DNA of 64,000 nucleotides from Methyloversatilis sp. XJ19-49 (lineage in GTDB: Bacteria > Pseudomonadota > Gammaproteobacteria > Burkholderiales > Rhodocyclaceae). This document shows, piece after piece, positions 1-9,254 of this stretch (positions are counted from its first letter, which is position 1; each line of letters starts with the position of its first letter). Under the pieces are notes generated by a model. The model made no database searches and was not told the origin of the DNA. It saw only the letters and a list, made by a program, of their open reading frames with translations. The stretch spans positions 170,840-234,839 of the forward strand of contig NZ_JANINI010000006.1 in the NCBI RefSeq assembly GCF_024580145.1, written 5' to 3'. A program made the translations under genes and the position numbers.

Positions 1-906
1 GCTCAGCGTATGCCCGGCCGGAATGTCGCGCAGCGCCTGCCACACGCGTTGCTGGAAGGCGGTGCCGCGCAGGTCCAGCGGCAGCGCCAGCCCGATGCGC
101 GGTGCGTCGACGAAACCGACCACCTGTGCCACGCGCTGTTCGAACGCCGCATCGCCGCCGATCAGGCGCGCATGCGGAAAGCGGTCCTGCAGCGCGCGCG
201 CCAGCGCCTCGGGATCGTCGCCAAGCGAAATCGCGACAACGCCGAGCGGGCTTTCGGCGACCAGGATGGCGCCGAGCGAACACTGGCCGAGCGCGAAGCG
301 GATGTCGATGTCGGCGCCGCCCGCGCGATAGCGGCCCGGCGTCATGCCGAGCAGGGCGCCGGATGCCTCGTACAGGCGGCTGCTGGAGCCGTAGCCGGCG
401 TCGTGCAGCGCGTCGGTCACCGGCGCACCCTGCGTCAGATGGTCGCGCAGGCGCTCGGCCCGGCGCGCGGCAGCCCAGGCGCGTGGCGTCAGACCGGTCA
501 CCGACTTGAACAGGCGGTGCAGATGAAAGGCGCTGACGCCGGCGTGTGTTGCCAGCGCGTCGAGTGCCGGGGGTGAGTCGGAGCGCTCGATCAGCCGGCA
601 CAGCTCGGCGACGAGGGCGGCCTGCCGTTCGGTGCGCGGCGGCTGGTCCGGCCGGCAGCGTTTGCAGGCGCGGAAACCGGCGCGTTCGGCGTCGGCCGCG
701 CTCGCGTGGAAGGCGACGTTTTCGGGTCGCGCGGTGCGCGCGGCGCACGACGGCCGGCAGTACACGCCGGTCGTTTTCACCGAATAGAAGAAGTCGCCGT
801 CCGCTGCGGCATCGCGCGCGACGACTGCCGCCCAGCGCGGGTCGGCCCGCGTGGCGGCCGCGCGCGCGGCGACATCCGGTGCTTCATGGCGGGTCGATGC
901 GTTCAT
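1..906 (-). CDS. ada: Ada: methylphosphotriester-DNA / O6-methylguanine-DNA methyltransferase and activator (3' end cut by window)
   Basis: Adaptive-response protein: it repairs methylphosphotriesters and O6-methylguanine in DNA and then activates alkylation-repair genes. The frame is open from ATG at 906 to the window edge (302 codons). An N-terminal zinc and methyl-acceptor domain shows C50 and C54 (in GVYCRPSCAAR) and C81/C84 (in FRACKRC), the four-cysteine pattern of Ada. An AraC-type helix-turn-helix follows (SAFHLHRLFKSVTGLTPRAW, then the second HTH near GYGSSSRLYEASGALLGMTPG), and then the start of the methyltransferase domain. The catalytic PCHR motif lies beyond base 1 and cannot be seen. 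It is divergent from the AlkA-like glycosylase at 1033, so the 127-bp gap probably holds a shared alkylation-responsive promoter; I did not find a certain Ada box. Confidence 0.93.
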   Translation of the reverse strand, partial: MNASTRHEAPDVAARAAATRADPRWAAVVARDAAADGDFFYSVKTTGVYCRPSCAARTARPENVAFHASAADAERAGFRACKRCRPDQPPRTERQAALVAELCRLIERSDSPPALDALATHAGVSAFHLHRLFKSVTGLTPRAWAAARRAERLRDHLTQGAPVTDALHDAGYGSSSRLYEASGALLGMTPGRYRAGGADIDIRFALGQCSLGAILVAESPLGVVAISLGDDPEALARALQDRFPHARLIGGDAAFEQRVAQVVGFVDAPRIGLALPLDLRGTAFQQRVWQALRDIPAGHTLS

Positions 907-1032
907 CCGGAATCCTTCGCGCCTGCGTGTCGATGGCCGCACTGTAGTCGCCGTTCGACGCGTGCGCACTCCGGCCCTTGCTTTCGAATTCGACCTTGCC
1001 GGTGCCGCACGGCGCATCGATACTGAGCCGCC

Positions 1033-1653
1033 ATGACGCACACCCGAGAAGCGCTGGACGCCGCCGAACGCCATCTCGCCGCCCTCGACGACGACTGGGC
1101 GCGACTGATCGCGACCGTCGGCCCGTGCGGACTGGCACCCGGCCCGGTGCGCGAGCCCTGGCAGGCGCTGGTGCGGGCGGTCGCTTACCAGCAACTGCAT
1201 GGCCGCGCCGCCGACGCCATCATGGGGCGACTGCTGGCGCGTCACGGCGGCGACTTTCCGACGCCGCAGCAACTGTTCGACACGGATGTCGAGGTCTTGC
1301 GCGCCTGCGGCTTTTCGGCCCGCAAGGCCGACACGCTGCGCGGCATCGCCGAGGCGGCGCTGAGCGGCCGGGTGCCCGGCCGCGATGAAGCCCTGGCGCT
1401 GGCCGACGACGTGCTGATCGAGCGCCTGACCGCGCTGCGCGGCATCGGCCGCTGGACGGTGGACATGCTGCTGATGTTCACGCTCGAACGCGGCGACATC
1501 CTGCCGGCCGACGACTTCGGCGTGCGCGACGGCTACCGGCGGCTCAAGTCGCTCGACGCGCTGCCCGGCGCGCGGCAGATCGCAGCACTCGGCGCGGCGT
1601 GGGCGCCGCATCGCTCGGCGGCGAGCTGGTACTTGTGGCGGGTCCCGAAGTGA
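1033..1653 (+). CDS. DNA-3-methyladenine glycosylase II (AlkA-like, HhH-GPD)
   Basis: Base-excision glycosylase expected to remove alkylated purines. The 206-residue protein is the compact HhH-GPD form without the N-terminal AlkA domain. A helix-hairpin-helix spans about residues 132-150 (LTALRGIGRWTVDMLL), followed by PADDFGV, in which D161 matches the catalytic aspartate of AlkA. The ATG at 1033 is the first in frame. It stands divergent to ada, which fits a two-gene alkylation-damage response. Its substrate range (3-methyladenine or broader) cannot be read from sequence. Confidence 0.88.
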   Translation: MTHTREALDAAERHLAALDDDWARLIATVGPCGLAPGPVREPWQALVRAVAYQQLHGRAADAIMGRLLARHGGDFPTPQQLFDTDVEVLRACGFSARKADTLRGIAEAALSGRVPGRDEALALADDVLIERLTALRGIGRWTVDMLLMFTLERGDILPADDFGVRDGYRRLKSLDALPGARQIAALGAAWAPHRSAASWYLWRVPK

Positions 1654-1663
1654 CGGCACCGGG

Positions 1664-2431
1664 CTACCAGTATTTCTCGAACAGCATGCTGCCGGCGTTG
1701 CCGCGCCGGCACGGCACGAATCCGCGCTCGTTCAGCAGGGCGCGCATGTCGGTCGTGAAATCCGGATTGCCGCACACCATGACGCGGTCGGTCGCCGGAT
1801 CGAGCGTCGCCCCCGCGTGCTGCGCCAGCGTGCCGTCGGCGATCAGCGCCGGAATGCGCCCGCTCAGCGCTGTTGCGCCGGCTTCGCGGGTGACGATGGG
1901 CAGGTAGCTCAGTCGCGCGTCGGCCGCCGCCAGCGCTTCCAGTTCGTCGCGGTAGGCCAGTTCGGCCGCCAGCCGCACGCTGTGCACCACGATCAGGCGC
2001 CGGTAGCGGTCGAGCGCGCCCGAACTGCGCAGCAGCGATACATACGGCCCGAGCCCGGTGCCGGTCGCCAGCATCCACAGCGTGTCGCCGGGCGCCAGTT
2101 GCGGTTCGAGGAAGAAGCCGAAGATGGCCGACGCGAGCTGGACCGGCTGGCCCACGTCGATGCGCGACAGCGGCTCGCTGAACGCGCCACCCGGAATCAG
2201 CACGATGAGGAATTCGAGTTCCGGGTCATCGGTGGCCGACACGATGGAATAGGGCCGCCACACGGTCTGCCCGTCCGGGTCGGTCAGACCGAGCTTGGCG
2301 TAGTGGCCGGGCGCAAAACGAAAGTCTTCCGGGCGGTCGATGCGCAGCGACCACAGCATCGGCGTCCAGCGCCGCAGCGCAGTCACGCGCTGCAGCGATG
2401 CGCGCGGGGCGGTGGGGTCGGCAGTCGTCAT
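1664..2431 (-). CDS. fpr: Ferredoxin--NADP(+) reductase
   Basis: Flavoprotein that moves electrons between NADPH and ferredoxin or flavodoxin; 255 residues, usual for bacterial Fpr. The FAD-binding signature RPYSIVSA is near residue 50, the NADP-domain motif LATGTGLGPYVSLLRS near residue 117, MVCGNPDF near residue 220, and the protein ends in an aromatic tail (FEKYW) as Fpr proteins do. The start at 2431 is preceded by TCCGGAGG at good spacing; a longer open frame to 2635 lacks these features. It ends 10 bp from the convergent AlkA-like gene. Confidence 0.9.
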   Translation of the reverse strand: MTTADPTAPRASLQRVTALRRWTPMLWSLRIDRPEDFRFAPGHYAKLGLTDPDGQTVWRPYSIVSATDDPELEFLIVLIPGGAFSEPLSRIDVGQPVQLASAIFGFFLEPQLAPGDTLWMLATGTGLGPYVSLLRSSGALDRYRRLIVVHSVRLAAELAYRDELEALAAADARLSYLPIVTREAGATALSGRIPALIADGTLAQHAGATLDPATDRVMVCGNPDFTTDMRALLNERGFVPCRRGNAGSMLFEKYW

Positions 2432-2633
2432 CGTTCGAGCCTCCGGAGTGTTGAGTTGCGGGCCTGCACAGCGATAGGGCTGCCGACACCGGACTTCGTT
2501 CATCCACCGCCGACTCGGCTGACGGTTCGCGCGGCAGGCGCAGTCCGCTATCATCGCTGCGCCCGCTGCCTGCGCCGATGCTGCTACCGGACAGGCACCC
2601 GAGACCGGCGCCACAACAACAGGAGGAGACAGC

Positions 2634-3686
2634 ATGACGGAGCACGCCTATTACAATCAGGCCGTTCACGGCCCGTACGAAACCCACAGCATCGGTGACC
2701 ACGTGCTGGAAGAGGGCGGCACGATACGCGGCTGCACGCTGGCGTACGCGACCTTCGGAACGCTGAACGCGGCGAAGGACAACGCCATCCTGGTGCCGAC
2801 CTGGTACTCGGGCACGACAAAGATCATGGAGCAGGTGTACATCGGCGCCGGTCGCGCGCTCGATCCGGCGAAGTATTTCATCATCGCCATCAACCAGATC
2901 GGCAACGGCCTGTCGACCTCGCCGCACAACACGCCCTTCCCGGGTGGTGGCCCCAACTTCCCGCGCGTGCGCATCGGCGACGACGTGCGCGCGCAGCACG
3001 CGCTGATCACCGAAAAGTTCGGCATCGAAAAACTGGCGCTGGTGGTCGGCGGTTCGATGGGCGCGCAGCAGACATACGAATGGGCCGTGCGCTACCCGGA
3101 CATGGTGCGTCGCGCGGCACCGATCGCCGGCACCGCGAAGAACACGCCGCACGACTACCTGTTCGCCGAAACGCTGATCGAAGCGATCACGTCCGACCCG
3201 GCGTTCAAGGGCGGCTGGTACGGCTCCCCGCTCGACGTGCATCAGGGCCTGCGCCGCCACGCCAAGATGTGGGCGGTCATGGGCTGGAGCACCGAATTCT
3301 TCCAGCAGGACCGCATCAAGGCGCTGGGTTTTTCGTCGGTCGATGACTTCATCACCAACTTCATGAACGGCTATTTCGGTGTGATGGAGCCGAACGACCT
3401 GCTGTGCATGGCGTGGAAATGGCAGCACGGCGACGTGAGCCGCCACACCGGCGGTGACCTGAAGGCCGCTCTGGGCCGCATCAAGGCGAAAACCTTCGTC
3501 ATGCCGATCTCGACCGACATGTTCTTCCCGCCGGCCGACTGCGCCGCCGAGCAGAAGCTGATCCCGAACAGCGAACTGCGCGTGCTCAACACGATAGACG
3601 GCCACCTCGGCCTGTTCGGCACCGACGCCGGCTACACCGAACAGGTGGACAAGCACCTGCGCGAACTGCTGGCTTCGGCCGCCTGA
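2634..3686 (+). CDS. Alpha/beta-hydrolase of the homoserine O-acetyltransferase (MetX) family
   Basis: Serine acyltransferase or hydrolase of the MetX superfamily, 350 residues. The nucleophile elbow GGSMGAQQ puts the serine at S141. Acid and base candidates are D295 (in ISTDMFFPP) and H324 (in DGHLGLF), the MetX arrangement. An AGGAGGAGA-like ribosome site precedes the ATG. The gene next to it encodes an acyl-CoA ligase (82-bp gap), not a methionine gene, so true homoserine acetylation is doubtful; many proteins of this group are uncharacterised acyl hydrolases. The family is firm, the substrate unknown. Confidence 0.85.
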   Translation: MTEHAYYNQAVHGPYETHSIGDHVLEEGGTIRGCTLAYATFGTLNAAKDNAILVPTWYSGTTKIMEQVYIGAGRALDPAKYFIIAINQIGNGLSTSPHNTPFPGGGPNFPRVRIGDDVRAQHALITEKFGIEKLALVVGGSMGAQQTYEWAVRYPDMVRRAAPIAGTAKNTPHDYLFAETLIEAITSDPAFKGGWYGSPLDVHQGLRRHAKMWAVMGWSTEFFQQDRIKALGFSSVDDFITNFMNGYFGVMEPNDLLCMAWKWQHGDVSRHTGGDLKAALGRIKAKTFVMPISTDMFFPPADCAAEQKLIPNSELRVLNTIDGHLGLFGTDAGYTEQVDKHLRELLASAA

Positions 3687-3768
3687 ACGCAGCCCGTCGT
3701 GACACCCCGGGCGGCTGCGTCGTGGCCGTCCGGGGTGCATCCGTCCGTCGTCGTGTGGAGGCAAGCGC

Positions 3769-5409
3769 ATGAATCCGCTACCCGGCCAGATGATGCAGAT
3801 GCCGCTGCTCATCTCGAACCTCATCCGCCACGCGGCGCGCCACCACGGCGACACCGAAATCGTGTCGCGCCGGATCGAGGGCGACATCCACCGCACGACC
3901 TATCGCGAAGCCGAACTGCGCAGCCGCAAGTTCGCACAGGCTCTGGCGCGACTCGGCACGCAGCCGGGCGAACGCATCGGCACGCTGGCCTGGAACGGCT
4001 ATCGCCACTTCGAAATCTATTACGGCGTGTCCGGCTCGCAGCGGGTGTGCCACACCATCAATCCGCGCCTGTTCCCGGACCAGATCGCATGGATCGCCAA
4101 TGATGCGGCCGACCGGGTGCTGTGCTTCGACCTCACCTTCCTGCCGCTGGTCGAACAGATCGCCCCCGCGTTGAAGCAGGTTCGTCATTTCGTGCTGATG
4201 ACCGACCGCGCCCACATGCCGGCGGCCACTACGCTGCCCGGGTTGCTGTGCTATGAGGCATTGATCGACGCCGAAGACGGCGACTACCGCTGGCCGGAAT
4301 TCGACGAGAACACCGCGTCCAGCCTGTGCTACACCTCGGGCACCACGGGGCATCCGAAAGGCGCGCTGTACAGCCACCGCTCGTCGGTGCTGCATGCCTA
4401 TGGCGCCGCGCTGCCCGACGCGATGGGCTGTTCGGCGGCCGACGTGATCCTGCCGGTGGTGCCGATGTTCCACGTGAACGCGTGGGGTCTGCCGTACAGC
4501 GGGCCGATGGTCGGCGCCAAGCTGGTGTTCCCCGGCCCCTTCCTCGACGGCAAGTCGCTGCACGAGCTGTTCGAACAGGAGCAGGTCACCTTCAGCGCTG
4601 GCGTGCCGACCGTTTGGCTGGGCGTCATCAATCACCTGAAGTGCGCCGGGCTGAAGATGTCCAGCCTCAAGCGCACCGTCATCGGCGGCGCGGCGTGTCC
4701 GCCGGCCATGCGGCAGACGCTCGAAGAGGACTACGGCGTCCAGGTCATCCACGCCTGGGGCATGACCGAACTGTCGCCGCTGGGCACGCTGTCGCGGCTC
4801 AAGGCGCGGCACGCAACGCTGCCGCCGGATGCGCAGCGGGCGCTGCTGAACAAGCAGGGGCGCGCCATCTGCGGCATCGATCTGGCCATCGTCGGCGACG
4901 ACGGCCGTGCGCTGCCGTGGGATGGCCGCAGCAGCGGCGACCTGCTGGTGCGCGGCGGCTGGGTCATCGAGCGCTATTTCGGCGAAGCCGGCTCGGCGCT
5001 GCGCGAACTCGACGGCCAGTGGTGGTTCGCCACCGGCGACGTCGCCACCATTGATGCCGACGGCTACATGCAGATCACCGACCGCAGCAAGGACGTGATC
5101 AAGTCCGGCGGCGAATGGATCAGTTCGATCGAGCTCGAGAACATCGCCATGGCGCACCCGGCCGTGCTCGAAGCGGCGGTCATCGCCTGCCGCCACCCGA
5201 AGTGGGACGAGCGTCCGCTGCTGGTGGTCGTGAAGAAGCCCGGCGCCGACCTCGACCGCGCCACCATGCTCGCGTTCTACGAAGGCAGGATCGCCCGCTG
5301 GCAGATCCCGGATGACGTCGTGTTCGTTGATGAAATCCCCCACACCGCCACCGGCAAGATGCTCAAGCTCAAGCTGAGACAGCAGTTCGAGGGGCACACG
5401 CTGCCTTGA
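3769..5409 (+). CDS. Acyl-CoA synthetase (AMP-forming, fatty-acid-CoA ligase type)
   Basis: Activates a carboxylic acid to its acyl-adenylate and CoA thioester. It is 546 residues, the typical length. The AMP-binding P-loop [11 protein letters not shown] is near residue 188, the A5-type motif [13 protein letters not shown] near 325, the A7/A8 hinge [29 protein letters not shown] near 425-450, and the catalytic lysine is in TGKMLK near the C-terminus. It resembles the medium/long-chain fatty acyl and dimethylsulfoniopropionate-ligase-like groups. A GGAGGCAAGCGC ribosome site lies before the ATG. It is probably cotranscribed with the MetX-like gene upstream. Confidence 0.9.
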   Translation: MNPLPGQMMQMPLLISNLIRHAARHHGDTEIVSRRIEGDIHRTTYREAELRSRKFAQALARLGTQPGERIGTLAWNGYRHFEIYYGVSGSQRVCHTINPRLFPDQIAWIANDAADRVLCFDLTFLPLVEQIAPALKQVRHFVLMTDRAHMPAATTLPGLLCYEALIDAEDGDYRWPEFDENTASSLCYTSGTTGHPKGALYSHRSSVLHAYGAALPDAMGCSAADVILPVVPMFHVNAWGLPYSGPMVGAKLVFPGPFLDGKSLHELFEQEQVTFSAGVPTVWLGVINHLKCAGLKMSSLKRTVIGGAACPPAMRQTLEEDYGVQVIHAWGMTELSPLGTLSRLKARHATLPPDAQRALLNKQGRAICGIDLAIVGDDGRALPWDGRSSGDLLVRGGWVIERYFGEAGSALRELDGQWWFATGDVATIDADGYMQITDRSKDVIKSGGEWISSIELENIAMAHPAVLEAAVIACRHPKWDERPLLVVVKKPGADLDRATMLAFYEGRIARWQIPDDVVFVDEIPHTATGKMLKLKLRQQFEGHTLP

Positions 5410-5430
5410 GCTGCGGCACCGCCGGTTTTT

Positions 5431-5592
5431 GTGGGAGCGGCGCAGGTGTTGTGGGAGCGGCGCAGGTGTTGTGGGAGCGGCGCAGGTGTTGTGGGAGCGG
5501 CGCAGGTGTTGTGGGAGCGGCGGCCTCGCCGCGATCGATACCGCGATGATCGCTGATCAACGCGCCGATCGCGGCGAGGCCGCCGCTCCCAC
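5431..5592. repeat. REP-like array 1: four 20-bp tandem units plus an inverted pair
   Basis: A 20-bp unit starting GTGGGAGCGGCGCAGG repeats head-to-tail four times (5431-5510). It is followed by a full element GTGGGAGCGGCGGCCTCGCC (5511-5535) and its exact reverse complement at 5568-5592. The two arms can fold into a long hairpin, the layout of a BIME made from two REP sequences. The same element recurs at about 11.45, 14.5 and 21.45 kb. It lies between the converging acyl-CoA ligase and DUF2177 genes and codes for nothing. Confidence 0.9.
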
Positions 5593-5601
5593 GGGCCAAC
5601 C

Positions 5602-6018
5602 TCAGCCCGCGGCGCTCCGGTCGAGCATCCATTTGCCTGCGGTGGCGGAAGTGGCGCTGACGAAGATGCCCCAGGCGATGTCGATCAGCACGATGCGAAC
5701 CGGCCAGTCCTTGAGTGTCGCAAGGTTGGTCAGGTCGTAGGTCGCGTAGGCGAAGAAGCCGAACAGCGCGGCGGCGATGAGGGTCTGCCCGAGGCCGGGC
5801 TGCGCAGCGAATGGCCGGATCGTGAACAGCGTCAGTCCGACCGCATAGATGAAGTAGAACAGCACGGCCACCGGAATGACCGGCCGCTCGGCCATCAGGT
5901 GGCCGATGCCCTGCTGGTAGGTCGATTTCGCGATGACGCCGAGCCAGACGAGGTCGAGGATGACCATCACGACGAGCGTCGTCGTGATGGCGGCGGCAAG
6001 CCTGAAGGTCGTGTTCAT
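5602..6018 (-). CDS. DUF2177 family membrane protein
   Basis: Integral membrane protein of 138 residues with about four hydrophobic segments (residues 6-28, 45-65, 75-95 and 105-125). The motifs [10 protein letters not shown] and [18 protein letters not shown] are characteristic of the DUF2177 family, whose function is unknown. Its ATG overlaps the stop of the upstream dehydrogenase gene by 4 nt (ATGA at 6018-6015), so the two are likely translationally coupled. Confidence 0.85.
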   Translation of the reverse strand: MNTTFRLAAAITTTLVVMVILDLVWLGVIAKSTYQQGIGHLMAERPVIPVAVLFYFIYAVGLTLFTIRPFAAQPGLGQTLIAAALFGFFAYATYDLTNLATLKDWPVRIVLIDIAWGIFVSATSATAGKWMLDRSAAG

Positions 6019-7358
6019 TTCGCTGCCGCCGTGACGCGCCAGATCGTGTTGCCGACATCGTCGGCCACCAGCAGCGCACCCTGTCGGTCGAGCGCGACGC
6101 CCACCGGCCGGCCGTAGGCCTCGCCGTCCGGGCTCAGGAAACCGGTCAGCACATCGACCGGTTCGCCTGTGGGCTTGCCTTCGCCGAACGGCACGAAGAT
6201 CACCTTGTAGCCACTGTGCGGCCGGCGGTTCCACGAGCCGTGCTGGCCGATGAACATGCCGCTGGCGAATGCCGCGGGCAGCGTGGTGCCCGACGACGAC
6301 GCCAGGCCGAGCGAGGCGGTGTGCGGCCCCAGTGCATAGTCGGGCTTGCGGGCGCGTGCCACCAGCGCCGGCTGCTGCGGCTGCACCCGCGCATCGACAT
6401 GCTGGCCGTAGTAGCTGTAGGGCCAGCCGTAGAAGTCGCCGTCGCGCACCGAGGTGAGGTAATCGGGCACCAGGTCGCTGCCGATTTCGTCGCGTTCATT
6501 CACCACCGTCCATAGCGTGTTGCGATGCGGCTCCCACGCCAGCCCGTTCGGGTTGCGCAGGCCGGTCGCGAACAGACGGTGCGTGCGCGTCCCCAGATCC
6601 ACCTCCCAGATGGCGGCGCGTCCTTCTTCGGCCGCCATGCCGCGCTCGGCGACGTTGCTGTTCGAGCCGGTCGTGACGTAGAGCAGGCTGCCTTCCGGAT
6701 TGGCGATCAGGTTCTTCGTCCAGTGATGGTTGATCGGCCCGCCGGGCAGATCGACCAGCTTGACGCCGGGTGCGGTGATTTCGGTGTTGCCGGTGACATA
6801 TGGAAAGCCGAGCACCGCGTCGGTGTTGGCAACGTACAGCGTGTCGCCGACCAGCGCCATGCCGAAGGGCGAATTCAGGCCGGCAAGCAGCACGCTGCGC
6901 AGGTCGGCGACACCATCGCCGTCACTGTCACGCAGCAGGGTGATGCGGTTGGCACTGGGTACGCCGGCGCCGGCCCGTTTCATGACCAGTCCGCTGATCC
7001 AGCCCTTGAGTCCCTTGCCGTCGTCCGGAGTTGCCGGTGCATTGCTCTCGGCCACAAGGATGTCGCCGTTGGGCAGCACGTGCAGCCAGCGCGGGTGATC
7101 GAGGCCGCGCGCGAAGGCGACGACCTGTGTACCAGATGCGGCGAGAGGCGCGCCGCCCTCGGGCCAGCCGATGGCCGGCGCGATGTTCACGGTCGGCAGC
7201 AGGCTGCTGACCGGCGTCGGCAACATCGGCTCCGGCCCGGTTCCTGCGGCGACCTGAAGTTTCGCCGTGTCGCCGCAGCCGGCGAGCAGCACGCAGAGCG
7301 CGAACATCGCCCCCGTCAGATGGCACGGGCGCGATGCCGCAACCCTGCGCTGCGTCAT
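6015..7358 (-). CDS. Sorbosone dehydrogenase / PQQ-dependent sugar dehydrogenase family lipoprotein
   Basis: Predicted six-bladed beta-propeller oxidoreductase of the glucose/sorbosone dehydrogenase family, anchored as a lipoprotein. Residues 1-28 form a signal ending in a lipobox (LAGC, cysteine near residue 28). Family motifs include [47 protein letters not shown] and [19 protein letters not shown]. At 447 residues it has the expected length. A downstream ATG (MFALC) is an alternative start. It overlaps DUF3309 upstream and DUF2177 downstream by 4 nt each. Whether it uses PQQ is not shown; some family members have other roles. Confidence 0.85.
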   Translation of the reverse strand: MTQRRVAASRPCHLTGAMFALCVLLAGCGDTAKLQVAAGTGPEPMLPTPVSSLLPTVNIAPAIGWPEGGAPLAASGTQVVAFARGLDHPRWLHVLPNGDILVAESNAPATPDDGKGLKGWISGLVMKRAGAGVPSANRITLLRDSDGDGVADLRSVLLAGLNSPFGMALVGDTLYVANTDAVLGFPYVTGNTEITAPGVKLVDLPGGPINHHWTKNLIANPEGSLLYVTTGSNSNVAERGMAAEEGRAAIWEVDLGTRTHRLFATGLRNPNGLAWEPHRNTLWTVVNERDEIGSDLVPDYLTSVRDGDFYGWPYSYYGQHVDARVQPQQPALVARARKPDYALGPHTASLGLASSSGTTLPAAFASGMFIGQHGSWNRRPHSGYKVIFVPFGEGKPTGEPVDVLTGFLSPDGEAYGRPVGVALDRQGALLVADDVGNTIWRVTAAAK

Positions 7359-7513
7359 ATGCGACCCATCAGCAGCAGCACGATGAGCACGATGACGACC
7401 AGACCCAGGGCGCCGCTCGGGCCGTAGCCCCAGCTGCGGCTGTGGCCCCAGGTCGGGATGACACCGATCAGGATCAGGATCAGCACGACCAGCAATATGG
7501 TTCCAAGACTCAT
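7355..7513 (-). CDS. DUF3309 family small membrane protein
   Basis: A 52-residue protein: hydrophobic helix (residues 5-19), the conserved loop [15 protein letters not shown], then a second helix ([13 protein letters not shown]) ending GRI. This is the DUF3309 signature; these proteins have no known function. A GGAGAAC ribosome site precedes the ATG at 7513. It heads a minus-strand operon, with its TGA overlapping the ATG of the dehydrogenase gene. Confidence 0.85.
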   Translation of the reverse strand: MSLGTILLVVLILILIGVIPTWGHSRSWGYGPSGALGLVVIVLIVLLLMGRI

Positions 7514-7744
7514 GAATTGTTCTCCGACATATCTGTATACGGGCTCGCATCCTGGTCATTGGGGCAATCCTTGTCTGTGCGCTGACGGACACAGCGCGGG
7601 TAAGGCATTCAAGGGCTGAAGGAGGGGACATCCGCACGCGGCACCGGCAGCGCGTGCGCTGGCGAACAGACCTGATGGCGGCGGGTGAATACAACGGTAC
7701 GCATGTTCCAGCGGACCGCACCTTCTGCATCGGATGATCGCACC

Positions 7745-8290
7745 ATGAACCTTCTGTTCCGCATTTTCGCCCCGAGCGCGCTCGTGCTGCTGTCCCTGCC
7801 GGCGCTCGCAGCCGGGCCGATGACCCGCTTCGAGTTCGAACTCGAGACAGGGCGCATCGCGTCGACCTTCACCCACGCGAGGGCCGTGTGCGATGCACTC
7901 ACGAGCAATACCAAGGACATCTGCGTCGAGGAAGCGCGCGCCGTGCAGTCCATTGCGCATGCCGAACTCGCATTCCGTCGCAGCGGCCATCTGTCCGACG
8001 CCGCAGCCATACCCGTGGTGCGCGCCGAAGCCGGGTACGCCGTTGCGCGCGAACGATGCGACGAGCAGGTGGGCGCGGACAAGGCGCGCTGTCTTGCCGA
8101 AGCCAAGGCGGCACAGGCGGGCGCTCTGGCCGAGGCCAAGGCCGGCGCCGGGGGCAGCATTGCCCGGACGCCGGTCGACACCCGGCGCAATGCCGACTAC
8201 CCGCGCGCGGTCGCGAAATGCGAAGCCATGGCGAGCGATACGCGCAGCCACTGCCTCACGGCCGCCCGCAAGAAGGCCGGCAAGACCTGA
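7745..8290 (+). CDS. Secreted protein of unknown function, Cys-containing
   Basis: A 181-residue protein with a signal peptide ([23 protein letters not shown], cleavage near residue 22). The mature part is rich in Ala, Arg and Glu and has regularly spaced cysteine pairs (ARAVCDA...[15 protein letters not shown]...ARCLAEA; AKCEAM...SHCLTAA). These look like three degenerate repeats, each with two cysteines about 10-11 residues apart, probably helical hairpins stapled by disulfides in the periplasm. I chose ATG at 7745 because it begins the signal peptide. I do not recognise the family. Confidence 0.65.
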   Translation: MNLLFRIFAPSALVLLSLPALAAGPMTRFEFELETGRIASTFTHARAVCDALTSNTKDICVEEARAVQSIAHAELAFRRSGHLSDAAAIPVVRAEAGYAVARERCDEQVGADKARCLAEAKAAQAGALAEAKAGAGGSIARTPVDTRRNADYPRAVAKCEAMASDTRSHCLTAARKKAGKT

Positions 8291-8371
8291 AGTGCCCGCG
8301 CTCCGGGAATGATCGACCGGCCGCGCTCCGCGCGAACCGGCATGCACTGAATCGAAGGAACGGAGATCACC

Positions 8372-9193
8372 ATGAACCATGTCACCACGCGCGACGGCGT
8401 GAAGCTCTACGTGAAGGACTGGGGTCAGGGCCGCCCGGTCGTCATGACCCACGGCTGGCCGCTGTCGGCCGACAGCTTCGACGACCTGTCGATGGCCATC
8501 GCCGACGCTGGCATGCGCGCCATCAGTTACGACCGGCGCGGCTTCGGCCGCTCGGACCAGCCATGGACCGGCTATGACTACGACACACTGTCCGACGACC
8601 TGGCCGACGTGCTCGAGCAGACCGGCGCGCATGACGCCACATTGCTCGGCTTTTCGATGGGTGGCGGCGAGGTGGCGCGCTACATGTCGCGCCACGCCGG
8701 CAATCAGGTGAAGCAGGCGGTGCTGGTGTCGTCCACGCTGCCGTTCCGGCTGAAGACCGGCGACAACCCGGATGGCGTCGAGCAGGCGAAGTTCGATGAA
8801 ACCGCCGCCGCCATCGCACAGGACCGCGCGGCCTTCTGGCCGCCCTTCTTCAAGAACTTCTTCGGTGTCGGCATGGTGTCGCATCCGGTCAGCGACGAGG
8901 TGATGGCCTGGGCCTGCTCGGTGTCGATGCAGGCCAGCCTGAAGGCGACACTGGCCTGCGCGAAGGCCTTTTCGAGTACCGACTTCCGTGGCGACCTGGC
9001 GTCGTTCACGGTGCCCACGCTGATCATCCACGGCAGTGACGACAAGATCGTGCCGATCGAATCGTCATCGCGCCTGACCGCGCGCGCCATCCTGCACGCC
9101 CGCTTCATCGAGTACGAAGGTGCGCCGCACGGCCTGTTCGCCAGCCACAAGGAACGCTTCATCGCCGACGTGCTCGAGTTCCTGCGCGGCTGA
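8372..9193 (+). CDS. Alpha/beta hydrolase, cofactor-free haloperoxidase (non-heme chloroperoxidase) type
   Basis: A 273-residue alpha/beta-hydrolase. The oxyanion motif [10 protein letters not shown] is near residue 27, the nucleophile elbow GFSMGGGE gives S95, the acid lies in [11 protein letters not shown] and the base in APHGLF near the C-terminus. [13 protein letters not shown] is typical of the non-heme chloroperoxidase/esterase group; peroxidase activity in these enzymes is often a side reaction of an esterase. AAGGAACGGAG precedes the ATG. It is followed 61 bp later by a catalase, so a peroxide-related role is plausible but inferred. Confidence 0.85.
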   Translation: MNHVTTRDGVKLYVKDWGQGRPVVMTHGWPLSADSFDDLSMAIADAGMRAISYDRRGFGRSDQPWTGYDYDTLSDDLADVLEQTGAHDATLLGFSMGGGEVARYMSRHAGNQVKQAVLVSSTLPFRLKTGDNPDGVEQAKFDETAAAIAQDRAAFWPPFFKNFFGVGMVSHPVSDEVMAWACSVSMQASLKATLACAKAFSSTDFRGDLASFTVPTLIIHGSDDKIVPIESSSRLTARAILHARFIEYEGAPHGLFASHKERFIADVLEFLRG

Positions 9194-9254
9194 ACCCCAC
9201 GCCACCGATTGCCCGCGCCTGCGCGCCCCACAGAACATCCGAAGGACACCCCGC

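Noticed and set aside
3778..5397. 539-codon minus-strand frame antisense to the acyl-CoA ligase
   Set aside because: Shadow of a GC-rich gene; the plus-strand product has all ligase motifs.
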